Origin: Streptococcus sp. 596553
GTDB lineage: Bacteria; Bacillota; Bacilli; Lactobacillales; Streptococcaceae
Assembly: GCF_900411395.1 (NCBI RefSeq)
Contig: NZ_OXCQ01000005.1
Span: 51,723 to 115,722, forward strand
Direction of reading: 5' to 3'
Length of the DNA: 64,000 nt
Part shown: positions 16,853-26,614 of the stretch, piece by piece
Layout of the letters: each line of letters starts with the position of its first letter
Position numbering within the stretch: the first letter of the stretch is position 1
Made by a program: the position numbers and the translations under genes
Notes under the pieces: model-generated
What the model saw: the letters and a program-made list of their open reading frames with translations, nothing else
Databases searched by the model: none
Told to the model about the DNA's origin: nothing

Positions 16853-19060
16853 ATGATTGCACTAGAAGAAAAAATTACAATTTTGCCAACTCTCTTCGTC
16901 GAGAAACGAGATGGGAGACGTGTTGTATTTGATGTGGACAAGATTGACAAGGCTCTCCACAAGGCGGCAGACAAGGTTATGGATGTGACACCCTTAGTCG
17001 AAAAGCGCCTAAATGCTCTGACTGAGCGAATTGTCACAGAAATTCATAGTCGATTTCCACAGGGAGTTAAGATCTATGAAATCCAAAATATCGTAGAACA
17101 TGAACTCCTTGAAGCCAAAGAATATGCCTTGGCTGAGGAGTATATCACTTATCGGACACAGAGAGATTTTGAGCGCTCAAAAGCGACAGATATTAACTTT
17201 AGTATTCATAAGCTTCTTAATAAAGATCAGGCAGTTGTCAATGAAAATGCAAATAAAGACAGCGATGTCTTTAATACCCAGCGTGATTTGACAGCGGGGA
17301 TTGTTGGAAAATCAATCGGACTGCAAATGCTCCCTAAGCATGTAGCCAATGCCCACCAAAAAGGGGATATCCACTATCACGATTTGGACTACAGCCCCTA
17401 TACTCCTATGACCAACTGCTGTTTGATTGATTTTAAAGGTATGTTGGAAAATGGTTTTAAGATTGGAAATGCAGAGGTAGAGAGTCCCAAGTCTATCCAG
17501 ACTGCGACAGCACAGATTTCGCAAATCATCGCCAACGTTGCTTCTAGCCAGTATGGTGGCTGTTCAGCTGACCGTATCGATGAAGTTTTGGCGCCTTATG
17601 CAGAGAAGAATTACCAAAAACACCTCAAAGATGCGGAAGAATGGGTCTTACCTGAAAAACGGGAAGATTACGCTTGGAAGAAAACCCAAAAAGACATCTA
17701 CGATGCTATGCAATCCCTTGAGTATGAAATCAATACTCTCTTCACTTCAAATGGACAAACACCTTTTACTTCGCTAGGTTTTGGTATGGGAACCAGTCGT
17801 TTTGAACGAGAAATTCAAAAAGCTATTTTAAACATTCGCATCAAGGGGCTTGGTTCGGAGCATCGTACAGCCATCTTCCCTAAGCTCATCTTTACGCTGA
17901 AAAGAGGCCTTAACTTGGAAGAAGGGACTCCCAACTACGACATTAAGCAGTTGGCTCTTGAGTGTGCAACCAAGCGGATGTACCCAGATGTTTTGTCCTA
18001 TGATAAGATTATCGAGTTGACAGGTTCTTTCAAAGTTCCTATGGGATGTCGTTCGTTCCTTCAAGGATGGAAGGATGAAAATGGTGTAGAAGTCAATTCA
18101 GGTCGGATGAATCTAGGCGTTGTGACGGTTAACCTGCCTCGTATTGCCCTCGAGTCTGAGGGAGACATGAATAAGTTCTGGGAGATCTTCAACGAGCGTA
18201 TGAATATCGCTGAAGATGCTCTGGTTTACCGTGTCGAACGCACTAAAGAAGCAACACCAGCAAATGCTCCTATACTTTATCAATACGGTGCTTTTGGTCA
18301 TCGTCTAGGTAAAGAAGAAAGTGTTGACCAGCTCTTTAAGAATCGTCGAGCGACCGTTTCGCTGGGTTACATCGGTTTGTACGAAGTGGCTACTGTTTTC
18401 TTTGGAAATAGCTGGGAAAGCAATCTAGAAGCAAAGGAATTCACGCTGGATATCATTCGTGATATGAAACGCCGTGTAGAAGAGTGGTCAGATCAATATG
18501 GCTATCATTTCTCTATCTACTCAACACCGTCTGAAAGTTTGACAGACCGTTTCTGTCGACTAGATACAGACAAGTTTGGTTCTATTCCTGATATTACAGA
18601 TAAGGAATACTATACCAACTCTTTCCACTACGATGTTCGTAAAAATCCAACACCGTTTGAAAAATTAGACTTTGAGAAAGTCTATCCAGAAGCAGGTGCG
18701 TCAGGTGGTTTCATCCATTATTGTGAGTATCCAGTTCTTCAACAAAATCCTAAGGCCCTGGAAGCTGTCTGGGACTATGCCTATGACCGTGTGGGCTATC
18801 TTGGGACCAATACACCAATAGACCGTTGCTACAAGTGTGACTTTGAAGGGGATTTTGAACCAACTGAGAGGGGCTTTGCTTGTCCAAACTGTGGCAATAG
18901 CGATCCTAAAACAGTAGACGTTGTTAAACGGACTTGTGGCTATTTAGGTAATCCTCAAGCGAGACCTATGGTCAATGGGCGTCACAAGGAAATCGCAGCG
19001 CGTGTCAAACATATGAATGGTTCAACGATTAAAATAGCTGGGCATCAAGTAACAAATTAG
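16853..19060 (+). CDS. nrdD: Anaerobic (class III) ribonucleoside-triphosphate reductase
   Basis: This 735-residue glycyl radical enzyme reduces ribonucleoside triphosphates to deoxy forms without oxygen. An ATP-cone domain occupies about residues 10-100 (KRDGRRVVFDVDKID). The substrate cysteine region is in PMTNCC and the glycyl radical site is Gly696 in RTCGYLG near the C-terminus. A zinc site is formed by CYKC and CPNC. The second ATG (16853) is preferred because a ribosome site lies 7 bp before it, versus 1 bp for the ATG at 16847. Its activase NrdG is encoded three genes downstream. Confidence 0.96.
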   Translation: MIALEEKITILPTLFVEKRDGRRVVFDVDKIDKALHKAADKVMDVTPLVEKRLNALTERIVTEIHSRFPQGVKIYEIQNIVEHELLEAKEYALAEEYITYRTQRDFERSKATDINFSIHKLLNKDQAVVNENANKDSDVFNTQRDLTAGIVGKSIGLQMLPKHVANAHQKGDIHYHDLDYSPYTPMTNCCLIDFKGMLENGFKIGNAEVESPKSIQTATAQISQIIANVASSQYGGCSADRIDEVLAPYAEKNYQKHLKDAEEWVLPEKREDYAWKKTQKDIYDAMQSLEYEINTLFTSNGQTPFTSLGFGMGTSRFEREIQKAILNIRIKGLGSEHRTAIFPKLIFTLKRGLNLEEGTPNYDIKQLALECATKRMYPDVLSYDKIIELTGSFKVPMGCRSFLQGWKDENGVEVNSGRMNLGVVTVNLPRIALESEGDMNKFWEIFNERMNIAEDALVYRVERTKEATPANAPILYQYGAFGHRLGKEESVDQLFKNRRATVSLGYIGLYEVATVFFGNSWESNLEAKEFTLDIIRDMKRRVEEWSDQYGYHFSIYSTPSESLTDRFCRLDTDKFGSIPDITDKEYYTNSFHYDVRKNPTPFEKLDFEKVYPEAGASGGFIHYCEYPVLQQNPKALEAVWDYAYDRVGYLGTNTPIDRCYKCDFEGDFEPTERGFACPNCGNSDPKTVDVVKRTCGYLGNPQARPMVNGRHKEIAARVKHMNGSTIKIAGHQVTN

Positions 19061-19071
19061 AAAGAAATGAA

Positions 19072-19212
19072 ATGGGAAAATATCAATTAGACGATAAGGG
19101 GCGTGCACAAGTGACCCGTTATCACGAGAAACACTCTAAAGGTGGAGCTGGTAAGAAAGAACGTTTGCTTAGCCTCAGAGAACAATTTTTAAACAAGAAT
19201 AAGAAAAAATAA
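19072..19212 (+). CDS. Small basic protein between nrdD and nrdG (46 aa)
   Basis: This 46-codon ORF starts MGKYQLDDKGRAQV and ends in a lysine-rich tail (NKNKKK). It lies 11 bp after nrdD in the same orientation, with AGAAAG upstream. By position it corresponds to a short conserved ORF next to nrdD in streptococci, function unknown. There is no signal or membrane segment; the charge pattern suggests RNA or protein binding, but this is a guess. Confidence 0.65.
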   Translation: MGKYQLDDKGRAQVTRYHEKHSKGGAGKKERLLSLREQFLNKNKKK

Positions 19213-19217
19213 AAGTG

Positions 19218-19321
19218 ATACTCAATGAAAATCAAAGAGCAAACTAGGAAGCTAGCTGCAGGCTGTACTTGAGTACGGTAAGGCGACGCTGACGTGGTTT
19301 GAAGAGATTTTCGAAGAGTAT
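19218..19321 (-). repeat. BOX element, boxA-boxC, minus orientation
   Basis: Read on the minus strand the element runs boxA to boxC without boxB, from ATACTCTTCGAAAATC to GATTTTCATTGAGTAT. It lies between the 46-residue ORF and the GNAT gene, inside the nrd operon, so it would be transcribed as an intercistronic hairpin. Confidence 0.92.
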
Positions 19322-19360
19322 GAGAGTCAGCTCTCACTTTTCTCACAGTGGGAGGTAAGG

Positions 19361-19867
19361 ATGGAACTACGCAGACCAAGATTAGCAGATAAGGTAGCTG
19401 TTTTAGACATGATGGCAGAGTTTGAAAAGAGCCAATCAGCCCATGATGGAGGATTTTGGGATACAGAGAACTTTGTGTATGAAGAGTGGTTGGAAACAAA
19501 TATGCAAAAAGAGATGGGAATAAACTTGCCTGAAAATCGTGTTCCTTCTATTCAATTTGTATCATTTGATGATGTAGGTCGTGCTCTAGGTTTTTTGAAT
19601 CTGCGATTGAGACTGAATGAGGGGTTACTGAATTGTGCTGGTCACATTGGCTACTCCATTCGTCCATCAGAAAGAGGCAAAGGTTATGGTAAAGAAACTC
19701 TCCGTCAGGGCTTGCAAATTGCTAAGGCAAAGAACATCAAGAAAACTCTTGTAACCTGTAGCGTGAATAACTCTGCTAGCAGAGCAGTCATTCTAGCAAA
19801 TGGTGGGCTCCTTGAGGATGTTCGTAATGGAGTCGAGCGTTATTGGATAGAGGTAGCGAATGAATAA
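19361..19867 (+). CDS. GNAT family N-acetyltransferase
   Basis: This 168-residue GNAT-fold acyltransferase transfers an acyl group from acyl-CoA to an unknown amine. The acetyl-CoA loop is RGKGYG (within RPSERGKGYGKE), and the following helix-strand segment ends with the typical NNSASRAVILANGG motif. GGGAGGT precedes the start. Its end overlaps nrdG by 8 bp, so it is translated with the anaerobic reductase operon. The substrate is unknown. Confidence 0.88.
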   Translation: MELRRPRLADKVAVLDMMAEFEKSQSAHDGGFWDTENFVYEEWLETNMQKEMGINLPENRVPSIQFVSFDDVGRALGFLNLRLRLNEGLLNCAGHIGYSIRPSERGKGYGKETLRQGLQIAKAKNIKKTLVTCSVNNSASRAVILANGGLLEDVRNGVERYWIEVANE

Positions 19868-20450
19868 TCCAAAACCACAAGAATGGAAAAGTGAGGAGCT
19901 CAGTCAAGGCCGTATCATCGACTACAAGGCCTTTAACTTTGTGGACGGCGAAGGCGTGCGCAACTCTCTCTATGTATCAGGTTGTATGTTTCACTGCGAG
20001 GGGTGTTATAATGTTGCGACTTGGTCTTTCAATGCAGGAATTCCCTACACAGCAGAATTAGAAGAGCAAATCATGGCAGATCTTGCCCAGCCTTATGTTC
20101 AGGGGTTAACCTTACTGGGAGGGGAGCCCTTCCTCAATACGGGCATTCTCTTACCTCTCGTTAAACGTATCCGGAAGGAATTGCCAGACAAAGACATCTG
20201 GTCTTGGACCGGCTACACTTGGGAAGAAATGATGCTGGAGACCTCAGATAAATTGGAACTCTTATCACTGATTGACATTCTTGTCGATGGACGGTATGAT
20301 CGAACTAAGAGAAATCTCATGCTCCAGTTTCGAGGCTCGTCCAACCAAAGAATCATCGATGTGCAAAAATCGCTCAAAAGTATGCAAGTGGTGATTTGGG
20401 ACAAGCTCAATGACGGAAAAGAAAGTTATGAACAGGTAAAGAGAGAGTGA
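19860..20450 (+). CDS. nrdG: Anaerobic ribonucleotide reductase activating protein
   Basis: This 196-residue radical SAM enzyme installs the glycyl radical on NrdD. The CxxxCxxC cluster motif is in SGCMFHCEGCYN, and LLGGEPF is the glycine-rich SAM-binding segment. The N-terminus has the DYKAFNFVDGEG segment typical of NrdG. It overlaps the GNAT gene by 8 bp and the kinase-like gene by 4 bp (GTGA), so the cluster is tightly coupled. Confidence 0.94.
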   Translation: MNNPKPQEWKSEELSQGRIIDYKAFNFVDGEGVRNSLYVSGCMFHCEGCYNVATWSFNAGIPYTAELEEQIMADLAQPYVQGLTLLGGEPFLNTGILLPLVKRIRKELPDKDIWSWTGYTWEEMMLETSDKLELLSLIDILVDGRYDRTKRNLMLQFRGSSNQRIIDVQKSLKSMQVVIWDKLNDGKESYEQVKRE

Positions 20451-21073
20451 AGAAAAACGACTTAATAGAAGGACTGGTTTCAGAGATAGAAGCTGGAAAA
20501 ATCAGGACACTGGGAATATACGGTCATGGAGCTTCAGGTAAATCAACCTTTGCACAGGAATTGTACCAAGCTTTAGATTCTACAAAGGTAAACTTATTGG
20601 AAACCGATCCTTACATTGCTTCAAATCGTCATTTAATGGTGCCAAAGGAGACTCCAGACCAAAAAGTGACCGCTTGTTTACCTGTGGCTCATGAACTGGT
20701 AAGTTTAGAAAGAGACATTCTCGCTTTAAAGGCTGGTATGGATATCTTAACAATTGAAGAACCTTGGAAAGCTAGTGAGGTCTTGTCTGGAGCAAAGCCA
20801 ATTCTGATTGTCGAAGGGATGTCTGTTGGCTTTTTACCCAAAGAACTCTTTGACAAAACCATCTGTTTTTACACGGATGAGGAGACCGAATTAAAGTGGC
20901 GACTAGCTAGAGATACGATTGTGAGAAATCGCGATGCATCCTTTATATTGGCTACTCATCACATGAGACGGGAGCAGTATCTACACTACTACAAAGAAAC
21001 TGAGTCAAGGGCGGACATTCTAGTGGACCAATCAGAAGGTAAATTTGAGGTCAAGAGGAGTCGGTTTATATAG
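20447..21073 (+). CDS. Uridine kinase-like P-loop protein
   Basis: This 208-residue P-loop protein has the Walker A motif GHGASGKST near residue 30 and a general layout like uridine kinase / phosphoribulokinase-type small-molecule kinases. A possible Walker B is ILIVEGMSV, and the HHMRREQYLHYY segment could line the LID region. It starts with GTG overlapping the nrdG stop codon. A nucleoside kinase would fit the nucleotide-reductase context, but the substrate is not evident. Confidence 0.8.
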   Translation: MKKNDLIEGLVSEIEAGKIRTLGIYGHGASGKSTFAQELYQALDSTKVNLLETDPYIASNRHLMVPKETPDQKVTACLPVAHELVSLERDILALKAGMDILTIEEPWKASEVLSGAKPILIVEGMSVGFLPKELFDKTICFYTDEETELKWRLARDTIVRNRDASFILATHHMRREQYLHYYKETESRADILVDQSEGKFEVKRSRFI

Positions 21074-21152
21074 AAGAAAATCCCTAATTTTAAAAAGAAA
21101 AAATAGGAAAACAGTTTCATCGTAAAAAAACGAAAAAACAGCAACAAATCCC

Positions 21153-21181
21153 TTGCAATCGCAGGGGCTTTGTGTTATTCT
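21153..21181 (+). promoter_or_regulatory. S10 operon promoter
   Basis: TTGCAA (21153-21158), a 17-bp spacer containing TGT just before the -10, and TATTCT (21176-21181) form an extended -10 promoter. It lies about 135 bp before rpsJ. Confidence 0.7.
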
Positions 21182-21189
21182 ATTATGGT

Positions 21190-21265
21190 GCTGTAAATTA
21201 CAGCTTTAGCTTTGATGCAAGAGGTTGCGACACGCTCGGTTGCATTGCCACGCAACACCGCGTCG
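21190..21265 (+). promoter_or_regulatory. Structured leader of rpsJ
   Basis: Two hairpins are visible: GCTGT/ACAGC (21190-21204), and a larger one from 21228 to 21265 built from CGAC/GTCG, CGC/GCG and GGTTGC/GCAAC. No T run follows. It could be a ribosomal-protein leader used for feedback, but I recognise no known consensus. Confidence 0.5.
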
Positions 21266-21317
21266 GTTTTCTTGTGGAGCTAGCCTATTATCTTAAATAG
21301 ACGAAAAGGAGAAAAAG

Positions 21318-21626
21318 ATGGCAAACAAAAAAATCCGTATCCGTTTGAAAGCTTACGAACACCGTACGCTTGACACAGCGGCTGCAAAAATCGTAGAATC
21401 AGCTACTCGTACAGGTGCACAAGTTGCGGGTCCAATTCCACTTCCAACTGAACGTAGCCTCTACACAATCATTCGTGCGACTCACAAATACAAAGACTCT
21501 CGCGAACAATTTGAAATGCGTACACACAAACGTTTGATCGATATCGTTAACCCAACTCAAAAAACAGTTGATGCTTTGATGAAATTGGATCTTCCAAGTG
21601 GTGTAAACGTAGAAATCAAACTTTAA
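21318..21626 (+). CDS. rpsJ: 30S ribosomal protein S10
   Basis: This 102-residue S10 binds the 3' head domain of 16S rRNA and also serves as NusE in antitermination. The conserved [14 protein letters not shown] loop and the [14 protein letters not shown] segment are present. It is the first gene of the S10-spc-alpha operon and is preceded by AAAAGGAG. A 216-bp structured spacer separates it from rplC. Confidence 0.98.
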
Positions 21627-21674
21627 TCTAAAATATAAAAGAGCAGAGGCTGGTGTTTCAATTTAATTGAACAC

Positions 21675-21762
21675 GGGCTAAACTCGGTGTGAAAAAGATA
21701 AACTTCCTAGTGTCTGCTAGACACTGCGTCAGTTTCCTATTTTCACTTTGAGTTTGACGCCC
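21675..21762 (+). promoter_or_regulatory. Long nested hairpin in the rpsJ-rplC spacer
   Basis: Nested pairs GGGC/GCCC, AAACTC/GAGTTT, GTGAAAA/TTTTCAC, AAACT/AGTTT and GTGTC/GACAC make one extended structure of nearly 90 nt. A smaller GAGC/GCTC hairpin lies near 21780-21796. There is no U-tract after the main stem, so it is not a terminator. It may be a ribosomal-protein binding or RNase processing site. Confidence 0.6.
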
Positions 21763-21842
21763 TTTGTATCTTAGACCTGAGCATAAAAAACGCTCGTTAA
21801 AAACTTTTTGAATAAAAAATATAGAAAAGGAACTATTTTCTC

Positions 21843-22469
21843 ATGACAAAAGGAATCTTAGGGAAAAAAGTGGGAATGACTCAAATCTTCACTGAAGCTG
21901 GCGAATTGATCCCTGTAACAGTTATTGAAGCAACTCCAAACGTTGTCCTTCAAGTTAAAACTGTTGAAACAGACGGATACAACGCTATCCAAGTTGGTTT
22001 CGATGACAAACGCGAAGTATTGAGCAACAAACCTGCTAAAGGACATGTAGCGAAAGCTAACACGGCTCCTAAGCGCTTCATTCGTGAATTCAAAAACGTT
22101 GAAGGCTTGGAAGTTGGTGCTGAAATCACAGTTGAAACATTCGCAGCTGGAGACGTTGTTGACGTAACTGGTACTTCTAAAGGTAAAGGTTTCCAAGGTG
22201 TTATCAAACGCCACGGACAATCACGTGGACCAATGGCTCACGGTTCTCGTTACCACCGTCGTCCAGGTTCTATGGGACCTGTTGCACCTAACCGCGTATT
22301 CAAAGGTAAAAACCTTGCAGGACGTATGGGTGGCGACCGCGTAACAATTCAAAACCTTGAAGTTGTACAAGTTGTTCCAGAAAAGAACGTTATCCTTATC
22401 AAAGGTAACGTACCAGGTGCTAAGAAATCTCTTATCACTATCAAATCAGCAGTTAAAGCTGGTAAATAA
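21843..22469 (+). CDS. rplC: 50S ribosomal protein L3
   Basis: This 208-residue L3 starts large-subunit assembly and reaches the peptidyl-transferase centre through its extended loop. Visible hallmarks are [13 protein letters not shown] at the start and the internal [15 protein letters not shown] and HRRPGSMG stretches. It follows the long structured spacer after rpsJ, which is unusual spacing for this pair. rplD follows after 24 bp. Confidence 0.98.
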
Positions 22470-22493
22470 TAAGGAAAGGGGAATACAGTCAAA

Positions 22494-23117
22494 ATGGCAA
22501 ATGTAACATTATTCGACCAAACTGGTAAACAAGCGGGCGAAGTTGTTCTTAACGATGCAATCTTTGGTATCGAACCAAATGAATCTGTTGTGTTTGATGT
22601 GATCATCAGCCAACGTGCTAGCCTTCGTCAAGGAACTCACGCAGTTAAAAACCGCTCAGCTGTTTCAGGTGGCGGACGCAAACCATGGCGTCAAAAAGGA
22701 ACTGGACGTGCTCGTCAAGGTTCTATCCGCTCTCCACAATGGCGTGGTGGTGGAATCGTCTTCGGACCAACTCCACGTAGCTATGCGTACAAACTTCCTC
22801 AAAAAGTTCGTCGCCTTGCGCTTAAATCTGTTTACTCAGAAAAAGTTGCTGAAAATAAATTTGTAGCCGTTGATTCTCTTGAATTTACAGCTCCAAAAAC
22901 TGCTGAATTTGCAAAAGTTCTTGCAGCTTTGAGCATCGATTCTAAAGTCCTTGTTATTCTTGAAGAAGGAAACGAATTCGCAGCTCTTTCAGCTCGTAAC
23001 ATTCCAAACGTGAAAGTTGCGACTGCTACAACTGCAAGTGTTCTTGACATCGCAAATAGTGACAAACTTCTTGTTACTCAAGCAGCTATCTCTAAAATCG
23101 AGGAGGTTCTTGCATAA
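22494..23117 (+). CDS. rplD: 50S ribosomal protein L4
   Basis: This 207-residue L4 lines the peptide exit tunnel with its basic loop, visible as [18 protein letters not shown] around residues 60-80, the region where macrolide-resistance changes are known in streptococci. The loop looks wild type in the GTG motif. In other bacteria L4 also regulates the S10 operon. The TAA stop shares its last base with the rplW ATG. Confidence 0.98.
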
Positions 23118-23413
23118 TGAATTTGTATGATGTTATCAAAAAACCTGTCATCACTGAAAGCTCAATGGCTCAACTTGAAGCAGGAAAATATGTATTTGAA
23201 GTTGACACTCGTGCACACAAACTTTTGATCAAGCAAGCTGTTGAAGCTGCTTTCGAAGGTGTTAAAGTTGCCAACGTTAACACAATCAACGTAAAACCAA
23301 AAGCTAAACGTGTTGGACGTTACACTGGTTTTACTAACAAAACTAAAAAAGCTATCATCACACTTACAGCTGATTCAAAAGCAATCGAGTTGTTTGCTGC
23401 TGAAGCTGAATAA
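23117..23413 (+). CDS. rplW: 50S ribosomal protein L23
   Basis: This 98-residue L23 sits at the tunnel exit and docks trigger factor and SRP. The start [14 protein letters not shown] and the [14 protein letters not shown] loop are typical. Translation is coupled to rplD through a 1-bp overlap, and AGGAGG lies at the end of rplD. Confidence 0.98.
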
Positions 23414-23430
23414 TCTAAGGAGGAAATATC

Positions 23431-24264
23431 GTGGGAATTCGTGTTTATAAACCAACAACAAACGGTCGCCGTAATATGACTTCTTTGGATTTCGCTGAAA
23501 TCACAACAAGCACTCCTGAAAAATCATTGCTTGTTGCATTGAAGAGCAAGGCTGGTCGTAACAACAACGGTCGTATCACTGTTCGTCACCAAGGTGGTGG
23601 ACACAAACGTTTCTACCGTTTGGTTGACTTCAAACGTAACAAAGACAACGTTGAAGCAGTTGTTAAAACAATCGAGTACGATCCAAACCGTTCTGCAAAC
23701 ATCGCTCTTGTACACTACACTGACGGTGTGAAAGCATACATCATCGCTCCAAAAGGTCTTGAAGTTGGTCAACGCATCGTTTCAGGTCCAGAAGCAGATA
23801 TCAAAGTCGGAAACGCTCTTCCACTTGCTAACATCCCAGTTGGTACTTTGATCCACAATATCGAGTTGAAACCAGGTCGTGGTGGTGAATTGGTACGTGC
23901 TGCTGGTGCATCTGCTCAAGTATTGGGGTCTGAAGGTAAATACGTTCTTGTTCGTCTTCAATCAGGTGAAGTTCGTATGATTCTTGGAACTTGCCGTGCT
24001 ACAGTTGGTGTTGTCGGAAACGAACAACATGGACTTGTAAACCTTGGTAAAGCAGGACGTAGCCGTTGGAAAGGTATCCGCCCAACAGTTCGTGGTTCTG
24101 TAATGAACCCTAACGATCACCCACACGGTGGTGGTGAAGGTAAAGCACCAGTTGGTCGTAAAGCACCATCTACTCCATGGGGCAAACCTGCTCTTGGTCT
24201 TAAAACTCGTAACAAGAAAGCGAAATCTGACAAACTTATCGTTCGTCGTCGCAACGAGAAATAA
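23431..24264 (+). CDS. rplB: 50S ribosomal protein L2
   Basis: This 277-residue L2 supports subunit association and peptidyl transfer. The [14 protein letters not shown] stretch and the catalytic-region [15 protein letters not shown] motif are clear. It starts with GTG after AAGGAGG. The last ~30 residues are basic ([12 protein letters not shown]), as usual. Confidence 0.98.
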
Positions 24265-24270
24265 TATTAA

Positions 24271-24327
24271 ACTAGTCGCTTAAGCAACTAGTAAATCCGC
24301 CAGCTCGGTAGCGCTCCATAGGAGCGC
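24271..24327 (+). promoter_or_regulatory. Palindromes in rplB-rpsS spacer
   Basis: ACTAGT repeats flank a GCTTAAGC palindrome (24271-24292), and a perfect GCGCTCC/GGAGCGC hairpin lies at 24311-24327. Neither has a T run. The 103-bp spacer has no ORF. Confidence 0.5.
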
Positions 24328-24367
24328 AAGCCGCTGTGGTACAACATTTAAAGGAGAAAATATAAAA

Positions 24368-24649
24368 ATGGGACGCAGTCTTAAAAAAGGACCTTTCGTC
24401 GATGAGCATTTGATGAAAAAAGTTGAAGCTCAAGCTAACGACGAAAAGAAAAAAGTTATTAAAACTTGGTCACGTCGTTCAACGATCTTCCCAAGTTTCA
24501 TTGGTTACACTATCGCAGTTTATGACGGACGTAAACACGTACCTGTTTACATCCAAGAAGACATGGTAGGTCACAAACTTGGTGAATTTGCACCAACTCG
24601 TACTTACAAAGGTCACGCTGCAGACGACAAGAAAACACGTAGAAAATAA
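24368..24649 (+). CDS. rpsS: 30S ribosomal protein S19
   Basis: This 93-residue S19 binds the head of the small subunit with S13. The start [15 protein letters not shown] and the motif [16 protein letters not shown] are diagnostic. It is followed after 11 bp by rplV. A structured 103-bp spacer precedes it. Confidence 0.98.
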
Positions 24650-24660
24650 GGAGAACATAA

Positions 24661-25005
24661 ATGGCAGAAATTACTTCAGCTAAAGCAATGGCTCGTACAG
24701 TACGTGTTTCACCTCGTAAATCACGTCTTGTTCTTGATAACATCCGTGGTAAAAGCGTAGCCGATGCAATCGCAATCTTGACATTCACTCCAAACAAAGC
24801 TGCTGAAATCATCTTGAAAGTTTTGAACTCAGCTGTAGCTAACGCTGAAAACAACTTTGGTTTGGATAAAGCTAACTTGGTAGTATCTGAAGCATTCGCA
24901 AACGAAGGACCAACTATGAAACGTTTCCGTCCACGTGCGAAAGGTTCAGCTTCACCAATCAACAAACGTACAGCTCACATCACTGTGGCTGTTGCAGAAA
25001 AATAA
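24661..25005 (+). CDS. rplV: 50S ribosomal protein L22
   Basis: This 114-residue L22 has a beta-hairpin that reaches the exit tunnel, visible as [21 protein letters not shown] near the C-terminus, a known macrolide-resistance region that looks unaltered here. The N-terminal [11 protein letters not shown] helix is conserved. Confidence 0.98.
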   Translation: MAEITSAKAMARTVRVSPRKSRLVLDNIRGKSVADAIAILTFTPNKAAEIILKVLNSAVANAENNFGLDKANLVVSEAFANEGPTMKRFRPRAKGSASPINKRTAHITVAVAEK

Positions 25006-25017
25006 GGAGGTAAAATC

Positions 25018-25671
25018 GTGGGTCAAAAAGTACATCCAATTGGTATGCGTGTCGGCATCATCCGTGATTGGGATGCCAAATGGTATGCTGAAAAAGAATA
25101 CGCGGATTACCTTCATGAAGATCTTGCAATCCGTAAATTCGTTCAAAAAGAACTTGCTGACGCAGCAGTTTCAACTATTGAAATCGAACGCGCAGTAAAC
25201 AAAGTTAACGTTTCACTTCACACTGCTAAACCAGGTATGGTTATCGGTAAAGGTGGTGCTAACGTTGATGCACTCCGTGCAAAACTTAACAAATTGACTG
25301 GAAAACAAGTACACATCAACATCATCGAAATCAAACAACCTGATTTGGATGCTCACCTTGTAGGTGAAGGTATTGCTCGTCAATTGGAGCAACGTGTTGC
25401 TTTCCGTCGTGCACAAAAACAAGCAATCCAACGTGCAATGCGTGCTGGAGCTAAAGGAATCAAAACTCAAGTATCAGGTCGTTTGAACGGTGCAGATATC
25501 GCCCGTGCTGAAGGATACTCTGAAGGAACTGTTCCGCTTCACACACTTCGTGCAGATATCGATTACGCTTGGGAAGAAGCAGATACTACATACGGTAAAC
25601 TTGGTGTTAAAGTATGGATCTACCGTGGTGAAGTTCTTCCAGCTCGCAAAAACACTAAAGGAGGTAAATAA
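25018..25671 (+). CDS. rpsC: 30S ribosomal protein S3
   Basis: This 217-residue S3 forms part of the mRNA entry channel. The KH domain loop [14 protein letters not shown] lies at about residues 77-90. It starts with GTG after AAGGAGG and overlaps nothing; rplP follows after 3 bp. Confidence 0.98.
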
Positions 25672-25674
25672 CCA

Positions 25675-26088
25675 ATGTTAGTACCTAAACGTGTTAAACA
25701 CCGTCGTGAATTCCGTGGAAAAATGCGCGGTGAAGCAAAAGGTGGAAAAGAAGTAGCATTCGGTGAATACGGTCTTCAAGCTACAACTAGCCACTGGATC
25801 ACTAACCGCCAAATCGAAGCTGCTCGTATCGCCATGACTCGTTACATGAAACGTGGTGGTAAAGTTTGGATTAAAATCTTCCCACACAAATCATACACTG
25901 CTAAAGCTATCGGTGTGCGTATGGGATCTGGTAAAGGGGCACCTGAAGGTTGGGTAGCACCAGTTAAACGTGGTAAAGTGATGTTCGAAATCGCTGGTGT
26001 ATCTGAAGAGATCGCTCGCGAAGCGCTTCGTCTTGCTAGCCACAAATTGCCAGTTAAATGTAAATTCGTAAAACGTGAAGCAGAATAA
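25675..26088 (+). CDS. rplP: 50S ribosomal protein L16
   Basis: This 137-residue L16 contacts the A-site tRNA region. The start [19 protein letters not shown] and the [17 protein letters not shown] loop are diagnostic. The stop is followed after 9 bp by rpmC, with AAGGAGA between. Confidence 0.98.
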   Translation: MLVPKRVKHRREFRGKMRGEAKGGKEVAFGEYGLQATTSHWITNRQIEAARIAMTRYMKRGGKVWIKIFPHKSYTAKAIGVRMGSGKGAPEGWVAPVKRGKVMFEIAGVSEEIAREALRLASHKLPVKCKFVKREAE

Positions 26089-26097
26089 GGAGAAGGC

Positions 26098-26304
26098 ATG
26101 AAACTTAATGAAGTAAAAGAATTTGTTAAAGAACTTCGTGGTCTTTCTCAAGAAGAACTCGCGAAGCGCGAAAACGAATTGAAAAAAGAATTGTTTGAAC
26201 TTCGTTTCCAAGCTGCTACTGGTCAATTGGAACAAACAGCTCGCTTGAAAGAAGTTAAAAAACAAATCGCTCGTATCAAAACAGTTCAATCTGAAGCGAA
26301 ATAA
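26098..26304 (+). CDS. rpmC: 50S ribosomal protein L29
   Basis: This 68-residue L29 is an all-helical protein near the tunnel exit that helps form the trigger-factor and SRP docking site with L23. The [19 protein letters not shown] segment is typical. Confidence 0.97.
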
Positions 26305-26328
26305 TAGACTAGGGAAGGAGAAATTTCA

Positions 26329-26589
26329 ATGGAACGCAATAATCGTAAAGTTCTTGTTGGACGTGTTGTATCTGACAAAATGGACAAGACAATCACAGTT
26401 GTAGTTGAAACAAAACGTAACCACCCAGTCTATGGTAAACGTATTAACTACTCTAAAAAATACAAAGCTCATGATGAAAACAATGTTGCCAAAGAAGGCG
26501 ATATCGTACGTATCATGGAAACTCGCCCGCTTTCAGCTACAAAACGTTTCCGTCTTGTAGAAGTTGTTGAAGAAGCGGTCATCATCTAA
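26329..26589 (+). CDS. rpsQ: 30S ribosomal protein S17
   Basis: This 86-residue S17 is an OB-fold assembly protein of the small-subunit body. The motifs [17 protein letters not shown] and [18 protein letters not shown] are diagnostic. It lies 24 bp after rpmC. Confidence 0.97.
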
Positions 26590-26614
26590 TCAAACCTGAA
26601 AGGAGAAAACTGAA

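Noticed and set aside
19122..19499. 125-codon minus-strand ORF over the nrd operon BOX
   Set aside because: It is a shadow of BOX plus the antisense of two real genes, with no ribosome site.
25891..26289. 132-codon minus-strand ORF across rplP and rpmC, and similar antisense ORFs over ribosomal genes
   Set aside because: Strong codon bias of the ribosomal genes leaves long open antisense frames; all overlap certain genes and have compositions unlike proteins.
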